Of a DNA stretch of 64,000 nt, positions 44,236 through 54,810 are shown piece by piece. Position 1 is the first letter of the stretch. Each line of letters opens with the position of its first letter. A model generated the notes under the pieces. The model was not told the origin of the DNA. It saw nothing but the letters and a program-made list of their open reading frames with translations, and ran no database searches. Made by a program: the position numbers and the translations under genes. The DNA is from Mycolicibacterium sp. CH28 (GTDB taxonomy: Bacteria; Actinomycetota; Actinomycetes; Mycobacteriales; Mycobacteriaceae): contig NZ_SRLQ01000008.1 in NCBI RefSeq assembly GCF_004745805.1, positions 1-64,000 on the forward strand, written 5' to 3'.

Positions 44236-45426
44236 ATGACGCCGAAAGCCGGGCGCGGCAACGGAATCGACGAACGGCTGGCGCGCCGCGCCGAGAAGAC
44301 CGCGCAACGGCTGGCCCGTACGGCCGACAGCTCTCGCCTCGGCGTCGGCAAGAAAGCCGGGCTGCTGGCCGGGATGGCCGGGCTCGGCGCGGTCGGAACC
44401 GTTGCCGGCCTGTCGGCTGCACGGGCCTTCGGTCACCGCTCCTACATCGAAGATGCCTACCGCGGTGAGGATTTCGCGCTGCTGGACGCCGACCGTGGCT
44501 GTGTGGTGACCACACCGGACGGCATCCCGCTGGTGGTGCGTGAGGTCGGTCCGATCACCGCCCCGCTGACCGTGGTGTTTGCCCACGGGTTCTGCCTGCG
44601 GATGGGTTCCTTCCACTTCCAGCGGGCGGCGCTGGCGGACCGGTGGGGCGATCAGGTCCGGATGGTGTTCTACGACCAGCGCGGCCACGGCCAGTCCGGC
44701 GCCGGCCCGGTCGACACCTACACCGTGCCCCAGCTGGGCCAGGACCTGGAAACCATTCTGCAGGTGATGGTCCCGCGTGGCCCGGTGGTTCTCGTCGGCC
44801 ATTCGATGGGCGGCATGACGGTGCTCTCCCATGCGCGCCAGTTCCCGAGGCAGTACGGGACCCGCATTGTCGGGGCGGCGCTGATCTCCTCGGCTGCCGA
44901 AGGTCTGCCCCGTTCCCCGCTGGGTGAGATCCTGCAGAACCCGGCGCTGGAGGCGGTGCGTTTCGCCGCCCGCTACGCGCCCAGGATGATCCACCGCACC
45001 CGCGGTGCCGCCCGCTCGGTGCTGCGCCCGATCCTGCGGACCGCCTCTTATGGCAACGACCACATGAGTCCCAGCGTTGTCGCGTTCTCGGAGGACATGA
45101 TTCACGGCACGCCGATCGCCACACTGGTGGAGTTCCTGCATGCCCTGGAAGTCCACGACGAAAGCGCGGCCCTACCGGTGCTGGCCCGGATTCCGACGAT
45201 GATCGCGTGCGGTGACCACGACGTGCTGACTCCCGTCGTGCACTCCGAGGAGATGGCCGCGGTGTTACCCGACTCCGAACTGGTGATCGTTCCCGGGGCG
45301 GGCCACCTCGTGCAGCTTGAGCAGCCCGAGGTGATCAACGACGCGCTGGTACGACTCGTCGAGCGGGCGACACCGTCCAAACTCGTGGCCTTCACCCGGC
45401 GGCTGAAGGACCGGGCCCGTGGATAG
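44236..45426 (+). CDS. alpha/beta hydrolase, membrane-anchored
   Basis: A 396-residue alpha/beta hydrolase. A basic N-terminus is followed by a single hydrophobic helix (~45-65, LLAGMAGLGAVGTVAGLSAA), probably a membrane anchor. The catalytic domain has VVFAHGFCLRMGSFHFQ, YDQRGHGQSG, the nucleophile elbow GHSMGGM, the acid CGDHDVLTP and the base GAGHLVQLEQP, so the triad is complete. Probably a lipid esterase or lipase; substrate unknown. ATG 44236 or an in-frame GTG at 44218 overlapping alr could start it. Overlaps tsaE by 8 bp. Confidence 0.85.
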   Translation: MTPKAGRGNGIDERLARRAEKTAQRLARTADSSRLGVGKKAGLLAGMAGLGAVGTVAGLSAARAFGHRSYIEDAYRGEDFALLDADRGCVVTTPDGIPLVVREVGPITAPLTVVFAHGFCLRMGSFHFQRAALADRWGDQVRMVFYDQRGHGQSGAGPVDTYTVPQLGQDLETILQVMVPRGPVVLVGHSMGGMTVLSHARQFPRQYGTRIVGAALISSAAEGLPRSPLGEILQNPALEAVRFAARYAPRMIHRTRGAARSVLRPILRTASYGNDHMSPSVVAFSEDMIHGTPIATLVEFLHALEVHDESAALPVLARIPTMIACGDHDVLTPVVHSEEMAAVLPDSELVIVPGAGHLVQLEQPEVINDALVRLVERATPSKLVAFTRRLKDRARG

Positions 45427-45892
45427 CACGAAGGTCGACGGCGGCACGCGTGAATTGCGCACCCTCGAGGACACCATCGCCTGGGGTACGCAGCTCGGCG
45501 AGCAGTTGCGGGCCGGCGACGTCGTCGTGCTGTCCGGACCGCTCGGAGCCGGAAAGACCGCTCTGACCAAGGGCATCGCACTCGGTATGGATGTGGAGGG
45601 CCCGGTGACCTCGCCGACGTTCGTGCTGGCCCGGGTCCACCGGGCCCGCCGGCCGGAGCACCCGGCGCTGGTGCACGTCGACGTCTACCGACTGCTCGAA
45701 CACAGCGGCTCCGACCTACTGGCCGAATTGGATTCGCTGGATCTGGACGCTGATCTCGACAGTGCGGTCGTGGTGGTCGAATGGGGCGCGGGCCTGGCCG
45801 AACGGCTCTCCGCGAACCATCTCGACATCGCCTTGTCGCGCGGCGCCGACAGCGAGGTCCGCACCGCGACATGGCAGTGGAGCCGCGGATGA
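45419..45892 (+). CDS. tsaE: tRNA threonylcarbamoyladenosine biosynthesis ATPase TsaE
   Basis: A 157-residue P-loop ATPase with Walker A SGPLGAGKTALTKGIA (~39-54), TSPTFVLARVH, HVDVYRL and VVVVEWGAGLAE. TsaE drives the TsaB-TsaD complex during t6A37 modification of tRNAs reading ANN codons. GTG start inside the hydrolase gene, and ATGA overlap with tsaB. Confidence 0.95.
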   Translation: MDSTKVDGGTRELRTLEDTIAWGTQLGEQLRAGDVVVLSGPLGAGKTALTKGIALGMDVEGPVTSPTFVLARVHRARRPEHPALVHVDVYRLLEHSGSDLLAELDSLDLDADLDSAVVVVEWGAGLAERLSANHLDIALSRGADSEVRTATWQWSRG

Positions 45893-46542
45893 TCCGCACC
45901 GTTCTGGTCATCGACACCGCCACCCCGGCCGTCACCGCCGCGGTGGTGATTCGTGACGGCTTCGGAGGCGTCGAGGTGGCCGCCGAGCGCATCACCCTCG
46001 ATGCCCGCGCGCACGCCGAGATGCTGACCCCCAATGTGGTGACGGCAGTGGCCGAGGCGGGGTTGACCATGGCCGATCTGGACGCCGTCGTCGTGGGATG
46101 TGGGCCGGGGCCGTTCACCGGATTGCGGGTCGGGATGGCCACCGCGATCGCATACGGGCACGCGCTGGACCGGCCGGTCTTCGGGGTGTGCAGCCTCGAC
46201 GGCATCGGGGTGCTGACCACCGGTGAGGTGCTGGTGGTCACCGATGCCCGCCGCCGCGAGGTGTATTGGGCGCGGTACCGCGACGGGGTGCGCGTCGAAG
46301 GTCCGGATGTGGACGCCCCCACGGCGGTGCCGGTCGCGACGGCCGACGCGGTGGCCGGATCACCGGAGCATGTCGCCCTGTTCGACCTGCCGGCGATCGA
46401 GCCCCGCTATCCGACGGCCGCGGGCCTGGTCGCCGCCGTCTCGGACTGGGCCACCGAACCCGCTGCGCTGGTGCCGCTGTACCTGCGCCGCCCCGATGCC
46501 AAGACTCTCGCCGAGCGCGGATTGGAAGGGGTGGGTCAATGA
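45889..46542 (+). CDS. tsaB: tRNA threonylcarbamoyladenosine biosynthesis protein TsaB
   Basis: A 217-residue ASKHA-fold scaffold of the t6A complex: VLVIDTATPAVTAAVV, the helix ARAHAEMLTPNV that dimerises with TsaD, VGCGPGPFTGLRVGMATAIAYG and ALVPLYLRRPDA. Overlaps both neighbours by 4 bp. Matches Rv3421c. Confidence 0.95.
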   Translation: MIRTVLVIDTATPAVTAAVVIRDGFGGVEVAAERITLDARAHAEMLTPNVVTAVAEAGLTMADLDAVVVGCGPGPFTGLRVGMATAIAYGHALDRPVFGVCSLDGIGVLTTGEVLVVTDARRREVYWARYRDGVRVEGPDVDAPTAVPVATADAVAGSPEHVALFDLPAIEPRYPTAAGLVAAVSDWATEPAALVPLYLRRPDAKTLAERGLEGVGQ

Positions 46543-47000
46543 ATGTCGAATACGGCCCGCTGCACAACACCGACGCCGCCCGCTGCGCCGAGCTGGAGAA
46601 CCTCCTGTTCGAGGGGGACGATCCGTGGCCGGAGGTCGCGTTCGTTCGTGAACTCTCCGCCCCGCACAACCGATACGTTGCCGCCCGGGTGGACGACAAG
46701 CTGGTCGGCTACGCCGGCATCTCCCGGCTGGGGCGCACACCGCCGTTCGAGTACGAGATCCACACCGTCGGCGTGGACCCGGCCTGTCAGGGACAGGGGA
46801 TCGGGCGGCGGATGATGACCGAACTGCTCGACTCGGTCGGCCCGGATTCGGTGGTGTTCCTGGAGGTTCGCACCGACAACGAGCCGGCGATCGCGCTCTA
46901 CGAGAGCCTCGGCTTCGAGAAGATGGGTGTGCGCAAGCGCTACTACCAGGCCAGCGGTGCCGATGCCTACACCATGCGACGGGACGCAGCGCATGACTAG
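46539..47000 (+). CDS. rimI: ribosomal-protein-alanine N-acetyltransferase RimI
   Basis: A 153-residue GNAT enzyme acetylating protein N-termini such as S18. Motifs: [23 protein letters not shown] for acetyl-Co[31 protein letters not shown] with the catalytic Glu/Tyr region. ATG overlaps tsaB stop; tsaD starts 8 bp before its end. Confidence 0.94.
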   Translation: MNVEYGPLHNTDAARCAELENLLFEGDDPWPEVAFVRELSAPHNRYVAARVDDKLVGYAGISRLGRTPPFEYEIHTVGVDPACQGQGIGRRMMTELLDSVGPDSVVFLEVRTDNEPAIALYESLGFEKMGVRKRYYQASGADAYTMRRDAAHD

Positions 47001-48054
47001 CCCCGAGCCGCTTCGCTCCTGTCCGCCGGCCCAGATCGTCCTTGCCATCGAAAGCTCTTGTGACGAAACCGGAGTCGGCATCGCCCGGCTCGACGCCGAC
47101 GGCACCGTGACACTGCTGGCCGACGAGGTGGCGTCCAGTGTCGACGAGCATGCGCGCTTCGGTGGCGTGGTGCCCGAGATCGCCTCGCGCGCCCACCTCG
47201 AAGCGCTCGGGCCGACCATGCGCCGGGCTCTGCAGACCGCAGGCATCGACAAGCCGGACGTCGTCGCGGCCACCATCGGGCCCGGTCTGGCTGGGGCCCT
47301 GCTGGTCGGGGTGGCCGCCGCCAAGGCCTACGCCGCAGCGTGGGGAGTGCCGTTCTACGCCGTCAACCACCTCGGCGGGCATCTGGCCGCCGACGTCTAC
47401 GACCATGGCCCGCTGCCCGAATGCGTCGGCCTGCTGGTGTCCGGCGGCCACACCCATCTGCTGCACGTGCGCTCGCTGGGGGAGCCGATCATCGAGCTCG
47501 GCAGCACCGTCGACGACGCGGCGGGGGAGGCCTACGACAAGGTGGCGCGGCTGCTGGGCTTGGGCTATCCGGGTGGTCGAGCCCTCGACGAGTTGGCCCG
47601 CACCGGCGACCGGGATGCGATCGTATTCCCCCGCGGCATGACCGGGCCGCGGGACGAACGGTTCGCGTTCTCCTTCTCCGGGCTCAAGACTGCCGTGGCC
47701 CGCTATGTCGAAAGCCACCCCGATGCGCCGGCGGCCGACATCGCCGCCGGGTTCCAGGAGGCCGTCGCCGATGTGCTGACCGCCAAGGCGGTGCGTGCGG
47801 CCACCGAGCTCGGGGCGTCCACCTTGCTGATCGCCGGCGGGGTGGCGGCCAACTCGCGGTTGCGTGAGCTCGCCGAAGAGCGTTGCGCCGCCGCGGGCTT
47901 GACGTTGAGGATCCCGCGACCGCGGCTGTGCACTGACAACGGGGCGATGATCGCCTCGTTCGCCGCACACCTGATCGCCGCTGGCGCCGCGCCCTCGCCG
48001 CTGGATGTGAAGAGCGACCCGGGCCTGCCCGTCATCGCCGGCCAAGTCGCTTGA
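46993..48054 (+). CDS. tsaD: tRNA N6-adenosine threonylcarbamoyltransferase TsaD
   Basis: A 353-residue ASKHA enzyme that transfers threonylcarbamoyl to A37 of t[15 protein letters not shown] opens the fold; [11 protein letters not shown] and SGGHTHLL hold metal-binding His; [29 protein letters not shown] and [13 protein letters not shown] bind substrate, and CTDNGAMIA is near the C-terminus. Collinear with Rv3419c (gcp). Last gene before the groE control region. Confidence 0.96.
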   Translation: MTSPEPLRSCPPAQIVLAIESSCDETGVGIARLDADGTVTLLADEVASSVDEHARFGGVVPEIASRAHLEALGPTMRRALQTAGIDKPDVVAATIGPGLAGALLVGVAAAKAYAAAWGVPFYAVNHLGGHLAADVYDHGPLPECVGLLVSGGHTHLLHVRSLGEPIIELGSTVDDAAGEAYDKVARLLGLGYPGGRALDELARTGDRDAIVFPRGMTGPRDERFAFSFSGLKTAVARYVESHPDAPAADIAAGFQEAVADVLTAKAVRAATELGASTLLIAGGVAANSRLRELAEERCAAAGLTLRIPRPRLCTDNGAMIASFAAHLIAAGAAPSPLDVKSDPGLPVIAGQVA

Positions 48055-48139
48055 GGGGCGGTGGTCGTGGCGCGCGTCCGTCCGGAGTGGACAACCGCCG
48101 GCGTGTCCGCTCACGGCGAATCCGCAGCAGGCCACCCTT

Positions 48140-48171
48140 GAGTGCTAGCACTCGCATGTATAGAGTGCTAG
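48140..48171 (+). promoter_or_regulatory. CIRCE element (HrcA operator) with an extra half-site
   Basis: CTAGCACTC (48145-48153), 9-nt spacer, GAGTGCTAG (48163-48171) is a perfect CIRCE. A third half-site GAGTGCTAG (48140-48148) overlaps the first arm to form the 14-bp palindrome GAGTGCTAGCACTC. TTGAGT (48138-48143) and TATAGA (48159-48164) inside the site could be the promoter, with short 15-bp spacing. Confidence 0.9.
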
Positions 48172-48308
48172 GTGGCAGGCGGACAACCCCTGTTCCGGCA
48201 CCCGCGACGACGGCGCGAGGGTGTGGACGTATGCCGAACACCTGGTAATTCCGACTGGTCCGGGCGCACTAGCCCCGGCCGCAAGTTAACTAAGTGGAGG
48301 ACTCCATC

Positions 48309-48608
48309 GTGGCCGTGAACATCAAGCCACTCGAGGACAAGATCCTCGTTCAGGCCAATGAGGCCGAGACGACCACCGCCTCGGGTCTGGTCATCCCGGA
48401 CACCGCCAAGGAGAAGCCGCAGGAAGGCACCGTTGTCGCCGTCGGCCCCGGCCGGTGGGACGAGGACGGCGAGAAGCGGATTCCGCTGGATGTCGCCGAG
48501 GGCGACACCGTCATCTACAGCAAGTACGGCGGCACCGAGATCAAGTACAACGGCGAGGAGTACCTGATCCTGTCGGCCCGCGACGTGCTGGCGGTCGTCA
48601 ACAAGTAG
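48309..48608 (+). CDS. groES: co-chaperonin GroES
   Basis: The 99-residue GroES starts [20 protein letters not shown] and contains the mobile loop [19 protein letters not shown] that docks on GroEL, and the [15 protein letters not shown] core. GTG 48309 follows GGAGG by 9 nt. Controlled by the CIRCE element, so repressed by HrcA until heat shock. First gene of groES-groEL1. Confidence 0.97.
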   Translation: MAVNIKPLEDKILVQANEAETTTASGLVIPDTAKEKPQEGTVVAVGPGRWDEDGEKRIPLDVAEGDTVIYSKYGGTEIKYNGEEYLILSARDVLAVVNK

Positions 48609-48618
48609 CAACCGTGAA

Positions 48619-48663
48619 CCGCCCCGGAAATCCCCGTGCTTGCATGGGTGGTTTCCGGGGCGG
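48619..48663 (+). promoter_or_regulatory. intercistronic hairpin between groES and groEL1
   Basis: CCGCCCCGGAAA (48619-48630) and TTTCCGGGGCGG (48652-48663) form a perfect 12-bp stem with a 21-nt loop. No T-run follows. It could protect the 3' end of groES mRNA, mark an RNase processing site or attenuate groEL1. Confidence 0.65.
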
Positions 48664-48690
48664 AACGCGCTTAAGCGAAATCAGGACTGA

Positions 48691-50313
<1,623 letters not shown>

Positions 50314-50324
50314 GTAGTTCGTAG

Positions 50325-50360
50325 AAAACACCCCCGGTCCTGTTGGACCGGGGGTGTTTT
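50325..50360 (+). terminator. groES-groEL1 terminator
   Basis: A perfect 16-bp stem, 50325-50340 (AAAACACCCCCGGTCC) and 50345-50360, with a TGTT loop and its U-tract built into the stem end plus CGTTT. A textbook intrinsic terminator. Confidence 0.95.
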
Positions 50361-50407
50361 CGTTTCCGGTCAGGCCTACTCGCGCCGGTGGATGGATAAT
50401 TTCGCCC

Positions 50408-50875
50408 ATGAGCATGGCGTACCTGGCGCAACCGGATCAGCAGCAGCAGCTGGAATGGCTCGACGGCGGCACGTTGGCGATCTTGCTCGACGGGAAGGCG
50501 ACCGACGGCCAGTTGATGGTCGGACGCTTCGATGTCAGTGAGGGTGAGGCGCCTCCCTATCACAAGCACACGCGCGAGGATGAGGTCTTTATGCTGATCA
50601 AGGGCACCGCACTGCTCTGGCTGGACGATCAGGAAATGGAGTTGTCGGAAGGCGGAATTGTCTATCTGCCCAAGAACATTCCGCATGCCTACCGCATCAC
50701 GTCCAAGAAAGCCGATCTGCTGATGATCAACACTCCCGCGGGCATCGAGGGCATGTTCCGTCATGCCGGACGTGACAAGGCCACGCCGCGCCCGGACGGC
50801 TTCGAGATTTCGCCTCAACGTATGGCCGAGGGGGCGGATATGTACGGGCAGATCATTCTCGGCCCGCCGCGCTGA
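50408..50875 (+). CDS. cupin-domain protein
   Basis: A 155-residue single-domain cupin. The metal-binding set is His52, His54, Glu58 (YHKHTREDEVF) and His93 (IPHAYRI), so it probably binds Fe, Mn or Ni. Similar proteins include quercetin-dioxygenase-like and polyketide-associated cupins; substrate unknown. GATAAT (50395-50400) lies 7 nt before the ATG without a ribosome binding site, suggesting a leaderless message right after the groE terminator. Confidence 0.8.
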   Translation: MSMAYLAQPDQQQQLEWLDGGTLAILLDGKATDGQLMVGRFDVSEGEAPPYHKHTREDEVFMLIKGTALLWLDDQEMELSEGGIVYLPKNIPHAYRITSKKADLLMINTPAGIEGMFRHAGRDKATPRPDGFEISPQRMAEGADMYGQIILGPPR

Positions 50876-51037
50876 TCTCCCGGTACCTTCGGCTGCAATT
50901 GGACACTGCCGAGTACGCAAGGGTCGACATCCCAGGCTCTCAACATCGACGGCCGTGGCCGCGTTGACGGGGTGCGTGTCGATCCGATGACGGCTAGTGC
51001 GGAATTGAACCGGCGCCCTACCGCGTTGCACCGCAAC

Positions 51038-51964
51038 ATGACCATTCGTCTAGGACTGCAGATCCCCAACTTCTCCTACGGCACGGACGTCGCCGAGTTG
51101 TTTCCCGCCGTCATCGCCCAGGCCCGCGAAGCCGAGGACGCCGGATTCGACACCGTCCTGCTGATGGACCACTTCTACCAACTTCCCGGATTGGGTGAGC
51201 CGGACGAGCCGATGCTGGAGGCCTATACCGCGCTCGGTGCCCTGGCCACCGCCGTCGAGCGGGTGCAGTTGTCAACCCTGGTTACCGGCAACACCTATCG
51301 CAATCCGACTCTGCTGGCCAAGGAAATCACCACACTCGACGTCATCAGCGGCGGTCGTGCCATCCTCGGACTCGGGGCGGGCTGGTACGAACTGGAGCAT
51401 CAGCAGCTCGGGTTCGAATTCGGCACGTTCACTGAGCGATTCGAGAAGCTCGAAGAGGCGCTGCAGATCGTCATCGGCATGGTGCACGGTGAGCGGCCGA
51501 CGTTTGCCGGCAAGTGGTACCGCACTGAGAATGCGATCAATGAGCCGCGCTACCGGGACCACATCCCGGTGATGCTCGGCGGCAGCGGCGAGAAGAAGAC
51601 ATTCCGACTGGCCGCCCGCTACGCCGACCATCTCAACCTCATCGCCGACATCGACCAGTTGCCTGCGAAGCTTGACGTGCTCCGGCAGCGCTGCGCCGAA
51701 ATCGACCGCGATCCCGGCACTCTGGAGACCAGCGCGTTGCTGACGGTCGTGCTCGACGGTTACGGCGCGGCCACCGACATCGGTGAGGGGCGTAGTGGCC
51801 GCGCCATCATCGGCACCGTTGACAAGGTTGCCGAGGAGATCGAACGCCGCATCCTCGACGTGGGCATCGACGGTGTGATCATCAACCTGCCGACGCATCG
51901 CCACACCCCGGGCGTCATCACCGCAGTGGGGGAGGCCCTCAGGCCGCTGATCGACGCACGCTGA
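51038..51964 (+). CDS. LLM-class F420-dependent oxidoreductase
   Basis: A 308-residue luciferase-like protein: IRLGLQIPNFSYG, FDTVLLMDHFYQLPGLGEP, VQLSTLVTGNTYRNPTLLAKEITTLDVISGGRAILGLGAGWYELEHQQLG and IPVMLGGSGEKKTFRLAARYADHLN. The WxxxE-type GAGWYELEH and GGSGEKKT phosphate loop are typical of F420-binding members. Substrate unknown. ATG 51038 was chosen because homology begins there; the upstream 160 bp hold no other gene. Confidence 0.85.
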   Translation: MTIRLGLQIPNFSYGTDVAELFPAVIAQAREAEDAGFDTVLLMDHFYQLPGLGEPDEPMLEAYTALGALATAVERVQLSTLVTGNTYRNPTLLAKEITTLDVISGGRAILGLGAGWYELEHQQLGFEFGTFTERFEKLEEALQIVIGMVHGERPTFAGKWYRTENAINEPRYRDHIPVMLGGSGEKKTFRLAARYADHLNLIADIDQLPAKLDVLRQRCAEIDRDPGTLETSALLTVVLDGYGAATDIGEGRSGRAIIGTVDKVAEEIERRILDVGIDGVIINLPTHRHTPGVITAVGEALRPLIDAR

Positions 51965-52063
51965 TCGGCATTCTTCGAACTCGGAGTACAAAACTGCAAC
52001 CATCCAATATCTTCATATTGTCAAGTCATCCTTGTGGGTGGCGGTGAAGAGGGGATGTGTGAA

Positions 52064-52270
52064 GTGAAACGAGCTGTCGGTTTGCTGGTGGCCTCCGGAC
52101 TGAGCGTGCTGGCTATCGGCCTGGCCGCACAGGCCAATGCCGCACCCACCGTTCCGTTCAAGAACTGCTCGGCCGCCAAGGCGGCCGGTTACTGCGACAT
52201 CACCTCGGACAGTCCGCTCTACACGCCCAGCCAAGACCGCGACCAAGACGGCTACGCCTGCGAATGCTGA
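52064..52270 (+). CDS. small secreted Excalibur-domain protein
   Basis: A 68-residue exported protein. A signal peptide (VKRAVGLLVASGLSVLAIGL... cut near ANA|AP) is followed by an Excalibur domain FKNCSAAKAAGYCDITSDS... ending DRDQDGYACEC, whose DxDxDG loop resembles the calcium-binding EF-hand and whose two cysteines flank the domain. Such domains sit on surface proteins and nucleases. GTG 52064 is preferred because AGAGGGG is 9 nt upstream; ATG 52055 directly abuts it. Confidence 0.8.
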   Translation: MKRAVGLLVASGLSVLAIGLAAQANAAPTVPFKNCSAAKAAGYCDITSDSPLYTPSQDRDQDGYACEC

Positions 52271-52384
52271 CCGTTCGGCCAACCAAGGCCGTCGCGAATC
52301 TGTTCCGCGTCGGTGACTACATGACCGATGCCCGGCCCGTCGTTTACCGAACCCGCGTAGGTCTAGAACCGTAAGCTCCCCATC

Positions 52385-53038
52385 GTGGGCGGAGCAGCGC
52401 AAAGCGGCGTGGGCCGTTGGGTCGCGACCGCGGCAGCGGTCACGATTTCGGCGGCGATGTTCTACGCCCAGAGCACCGAGTCGCCGAAGAAGCCCCCGGT
52501 GAACGCGCCGGGCCCGGCGACGGTGGCCTCGGCCGCCCCGCAGCCCGGCAAGCCCAGCGAGGCCGAACTGCTGGCGGCCAGCGCGCCGGCCGGGGTCGCG
52601 GACTTCCAGCTGGCGTTGCCGCGTGGCCTCGCGCCCGAGGCGGGTCTGCAGGTCCACACCATCTGGGCGGCACGTGCCATCAGCGTGATGTTCCTAGAGA
52701 TCAAGACGATCGGTGGGTACCGCCAGGACCCGCTGCCGTGGCACCCCAACGGGCTGGCGATCGACGTGATGATCCCGAACTATCACTCACCCGAAGGCAT
52801 CGAACTCGGCAACCAGATCGCCGGCTACGCCCTGGCGAACGCCAAGCGCTGGGGCGTGCTGCACGTGATCTGGCGGCAGGGTTTCTATCCGGGTATCGGC
52901 GCGCCGAGTTGGACGGCCGACTACGGCAACGAAACCGCCAACCACTACGACCACGTCCACATCGCCACCGACGGTGGTGGCTACCCGACCGGCCGTGAAA
53001 CCTACTACCTCGGTTCCGTGCAGTCCGCGCCGGCGTGA
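52385..53038 (+). CDS. exported M15/VanY-like peptidase-fold protein
   Basis: A 217-residue protein with an N-terminal membrane anchor or signal (~11-29), a Pro/Ala-rich linker (~33-75) and a compact domain. HPNGLAIDVMIPN and NHYDHVHIATDGG supply His120, Asp127, His190 and His192, the spacing of the zinc site in M15/VanY-type D,D- or L,D-peptidases. It probably trims or binds peptidoglycan in the periplasm. GTG start. I could not assign a gene name. Confidence 0.72.
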   Translation: MGGAAQSGVGRWVATAAAVTISAAMFYAQSTESPKKPPVNAPGPATVASAAPQPGKPSEAELLAASAPAGVADFQLALPRGLAPEAGLQVHTIWAARAISVMFLEIKTIGGYRQDPLPWHPNGLAIDVMIPNYHSPEGIELGNQIAGYALANAKRWGVLHVIWRQGFYPGIGAPSWTADYGNETANHYDHVHIATDGGGYPTGRETYYLGSVQSAPA

Positions 53039-53174
53039 TCACGGCTGACTAGGCGCAGGTTCCGTCACGAGCAGGTAATGGGCGATTGCGGCGACCGGCG
53101 CGTCCACGGCCGAGGCCATCCCGATGAGATCGGAGCTCGCCAGCTGGTTGCGTGGAACAGTCCCGCGACGCAAA

Positions 53175-53203
53175 GAGGCCCATCCCGCTCGGGGATGGGC
53201 CTC
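53175..53203 (-). terminator. whiB3 terminator
   Basis: Stem GAGGCCCATCCC (53175-53186) / GGGATGGGCCTC (53192-53203), 12 bp with a 5-nt loop, followed on the minus strand by TTTG, 19 bp after the whiB3 stop. Confidence 0.85.
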
Positions 53204-53222
53204 CTATGACGTTTGCTGGAGA

Positions 53223-53513
53223 TCAGGCGGTGCGGCGGATTCCGCGCTTGAGCAACAATTCGCGCTCGGCTTCGCTCAGTCCGCCCCAGATGCCGTAAGG
53301 CTCACCGACAGCCAGTGCGTGCGACCGGCACTGGGTGATCACCGGGCAGCGCCGGCACATCTCCTTGGCGCGCATTTCGCGCTGCGCACGCGCACGGCCA
53401 CGCTCGCCGTCGGGGTGGAAGAACATCGACGAATCAACGCCTCGGCAAAGGCCTTGCATCTGCCAATCCCAAATGTCGGCGTTGGGGCCGGGTAGCTGCT
53501 GCGGCTGTGGCAT
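53223..53513 (-). CDS. whiB3: redox-sensing regulator WhiB3
   Basis: A 96-residue WhiB protein with four cluster cysteines (Cys23, 53, 56, 62; the latter in CRRCPVITQC), the GIWGG turn (~74-78) and basic tail KRGIRRTA for DNA binding. The start MPQPQQLPGPNADIWDW matches WhiB3, which holds a [4Fe-4S] cluster sensing NO, O2 and redox state, binds the housekeeping sigma factor and controls lipid synthesis. AGAGAGGGG lies 8 nt before the ATG. Same locus as Rv3416, next to the Rv3415c-like gene. Confidence 0.95.
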   Translation of the reverse strand: MPQPQQLPGPNADIWDWQMQGLCRGVDSSMFFHPDGERGRARAQREMRAKEMCRRCPVITQCRSHALAVGEPYGIWGGLSEAERELLLKRGIRRTA

Positions 53514-53892
53514 TGGAAAACCCCTCTCTCCGCGCATCTTTCGCACGCGTGAGTTGTGGAACCGATCCGAGCACTGTCGCCGATGACTACTCGTGCCCAC
53601 AAAATTAGGGGTGGCTTGCAAACCGCGTCAATAGCCATGCCATGTGCGCAATCACATAATGGCAGCTCGAGAATTTACATCACGTTCATCATTGCGACCC
53701 ACCGTCGCGGGCTGAAGTGCTATCGGGCGGTGCGGTGCGTTGGAGCTTCGCCGATTTGTCCAGTACGGACCGCGCGTTGTCGGCCCCCAATTTCCGAGCG
53801 CTCAATGGGTAGTTGACACGGCCGTAACACTGCGACCACAAACTGTTAACTGACATCGGCGGCAACGACCGCTTGATAGCGTCGCCGGACAG
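53514..53892. promoter_or_regulatory. 379-bp divergent control region of whiB3
   Basis: No coding gene is convincing here. The region is less GC-rich than its surroundings, as usual for long regulatory stretches. TTGACA (53813-53818) is a good -35 for the plus-strand gene, without a clear -10 at standard spacing. The length fits the multi-signal control known for whiB3. Confidence 0.5.
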
Positions 53893-54723
53893 ATGAACGC
53901 CGTGCTGACCGTGAACACCGTGCTGACCGCCGCCGCCTTCGGCGACTCCCCGGGCTGCTGGCCGCTGCCCCCCGCGACCACCGTCGGGCAGCTCTGGCTT
54001 CGGGCCGTCGCCGCCGGCGGCCAGGGCCGCTACAGCAGTGCCCGTGCCGACCTCGCCGCCCTGCGCCGCCGCCAGCCTGCCGGAGCCTTGGCGGCGCTGT
54101 CGCTGAGCACCGAGGCGTCGTTGCTGCGCCAGCTGGGCGGTCACCGGCAGGCCAGCGGTTGGGACGGGCGCGCGCTGGCGATGGCGGTCACTTCTGGTGC
54201 CGATCCGCTGGCGATCGAGGCCGGCGTCGACGCCGCGGTCGGACTGGCGGCCGATGCGCTCGGGGTGGGCCGGTTATCGGCGTCGGCGCGACTGCTCGAG
54301 CGGGCCGAGGAGATGATGCGCCGGGCCGACGCCCCGCCGCCGCGATTGGCCATCCGGCTGATGTGGGTGCGCGCCGAACTGGCGATGGCCGGCGGTCAAG
54401 GCGACGCCGCGCTGGCGTACGCGCAGCAGGGTGTCGAGCTCGCCGAGTTCGCCCTACCCGCACTCCGCCGGCACCGAGTCAAAAGCGATGTAGTGCTTGC
54501 CGCCGCGTGGTGTTGTGCCGGCGCACCGGACCGTTCGCGGCTCGTCGCCGACGCCGCGCTGGCCGACACGCGGACCTGCGGTCTGCTCCCGCTGCGCTGG
54601 GCGCTGGCATGTCTACTGGTTGACATCGGAAGTACATCACTTACGTCACAGCAAGTCTCGACAATCCGGGACGAATCCGCAGCCGATATCACACGGCGCG
54701 GTGGGCGGTGGACTCGCCGCTAA
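53893..54723 (+). CDS. Ala-rich TPR-like protein (Rv3415c position)
   Basis: A 276-residue all-helical protein. Repeating helix pairs such as GQLWLRAVAAGGQGRYSSARADLAALRRR, LGGHRQASGWDGRAL and LAMAGGQGDAALAYAQQGVELAEF look like tetratricopeptide repeats, i.e. a protein-binding scaffold. No signal peptide or enzymatic motif is evident. It lies between whiB3 and sigD, the place of Rv3415c in M. tuberculosis, and may be linked to sigD regulation. Function unknown. Confidence 0.75.
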   Translation: MNAVLTVNTVLTAAAFGDSPGCWPLPPATTVGQLWLRAVAAGGQGRYSSARADLAALRRRQPAGALAALSLSTEASLLRQLGGHRQASGWDGRALAMAVTSGADPLAIEAGVDAAVGLAADALGVGRLSASARLLERAEEMMRRADAPPPRLAIRLMWVRAELAMAGGQGDAALAYAQQGVELAEFALPALRRHRVKSDVVLAAAWCCAGAPDRSRLVADAALADTRTCGLLPLRWALACLLVDIGSTSLTSQQVSTIRDESAADITRRGGRWTRR

Positions 54724-54810
54724 CGCCCGATCGGCAGGTTGGGCCGATATTGTCTAGCTGAATGGCTGCCGGGAATCGTCCCGTTCGTAACGTTGGAGAT
54801 ATCGCCGTCG

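Noticed and set aside
53514..53892. Short open frames in the whiB3 upstream region
   Set aside because: They lack ribosome binding sites, coding bias and similarity to known families; the region is better explained as regulatory.
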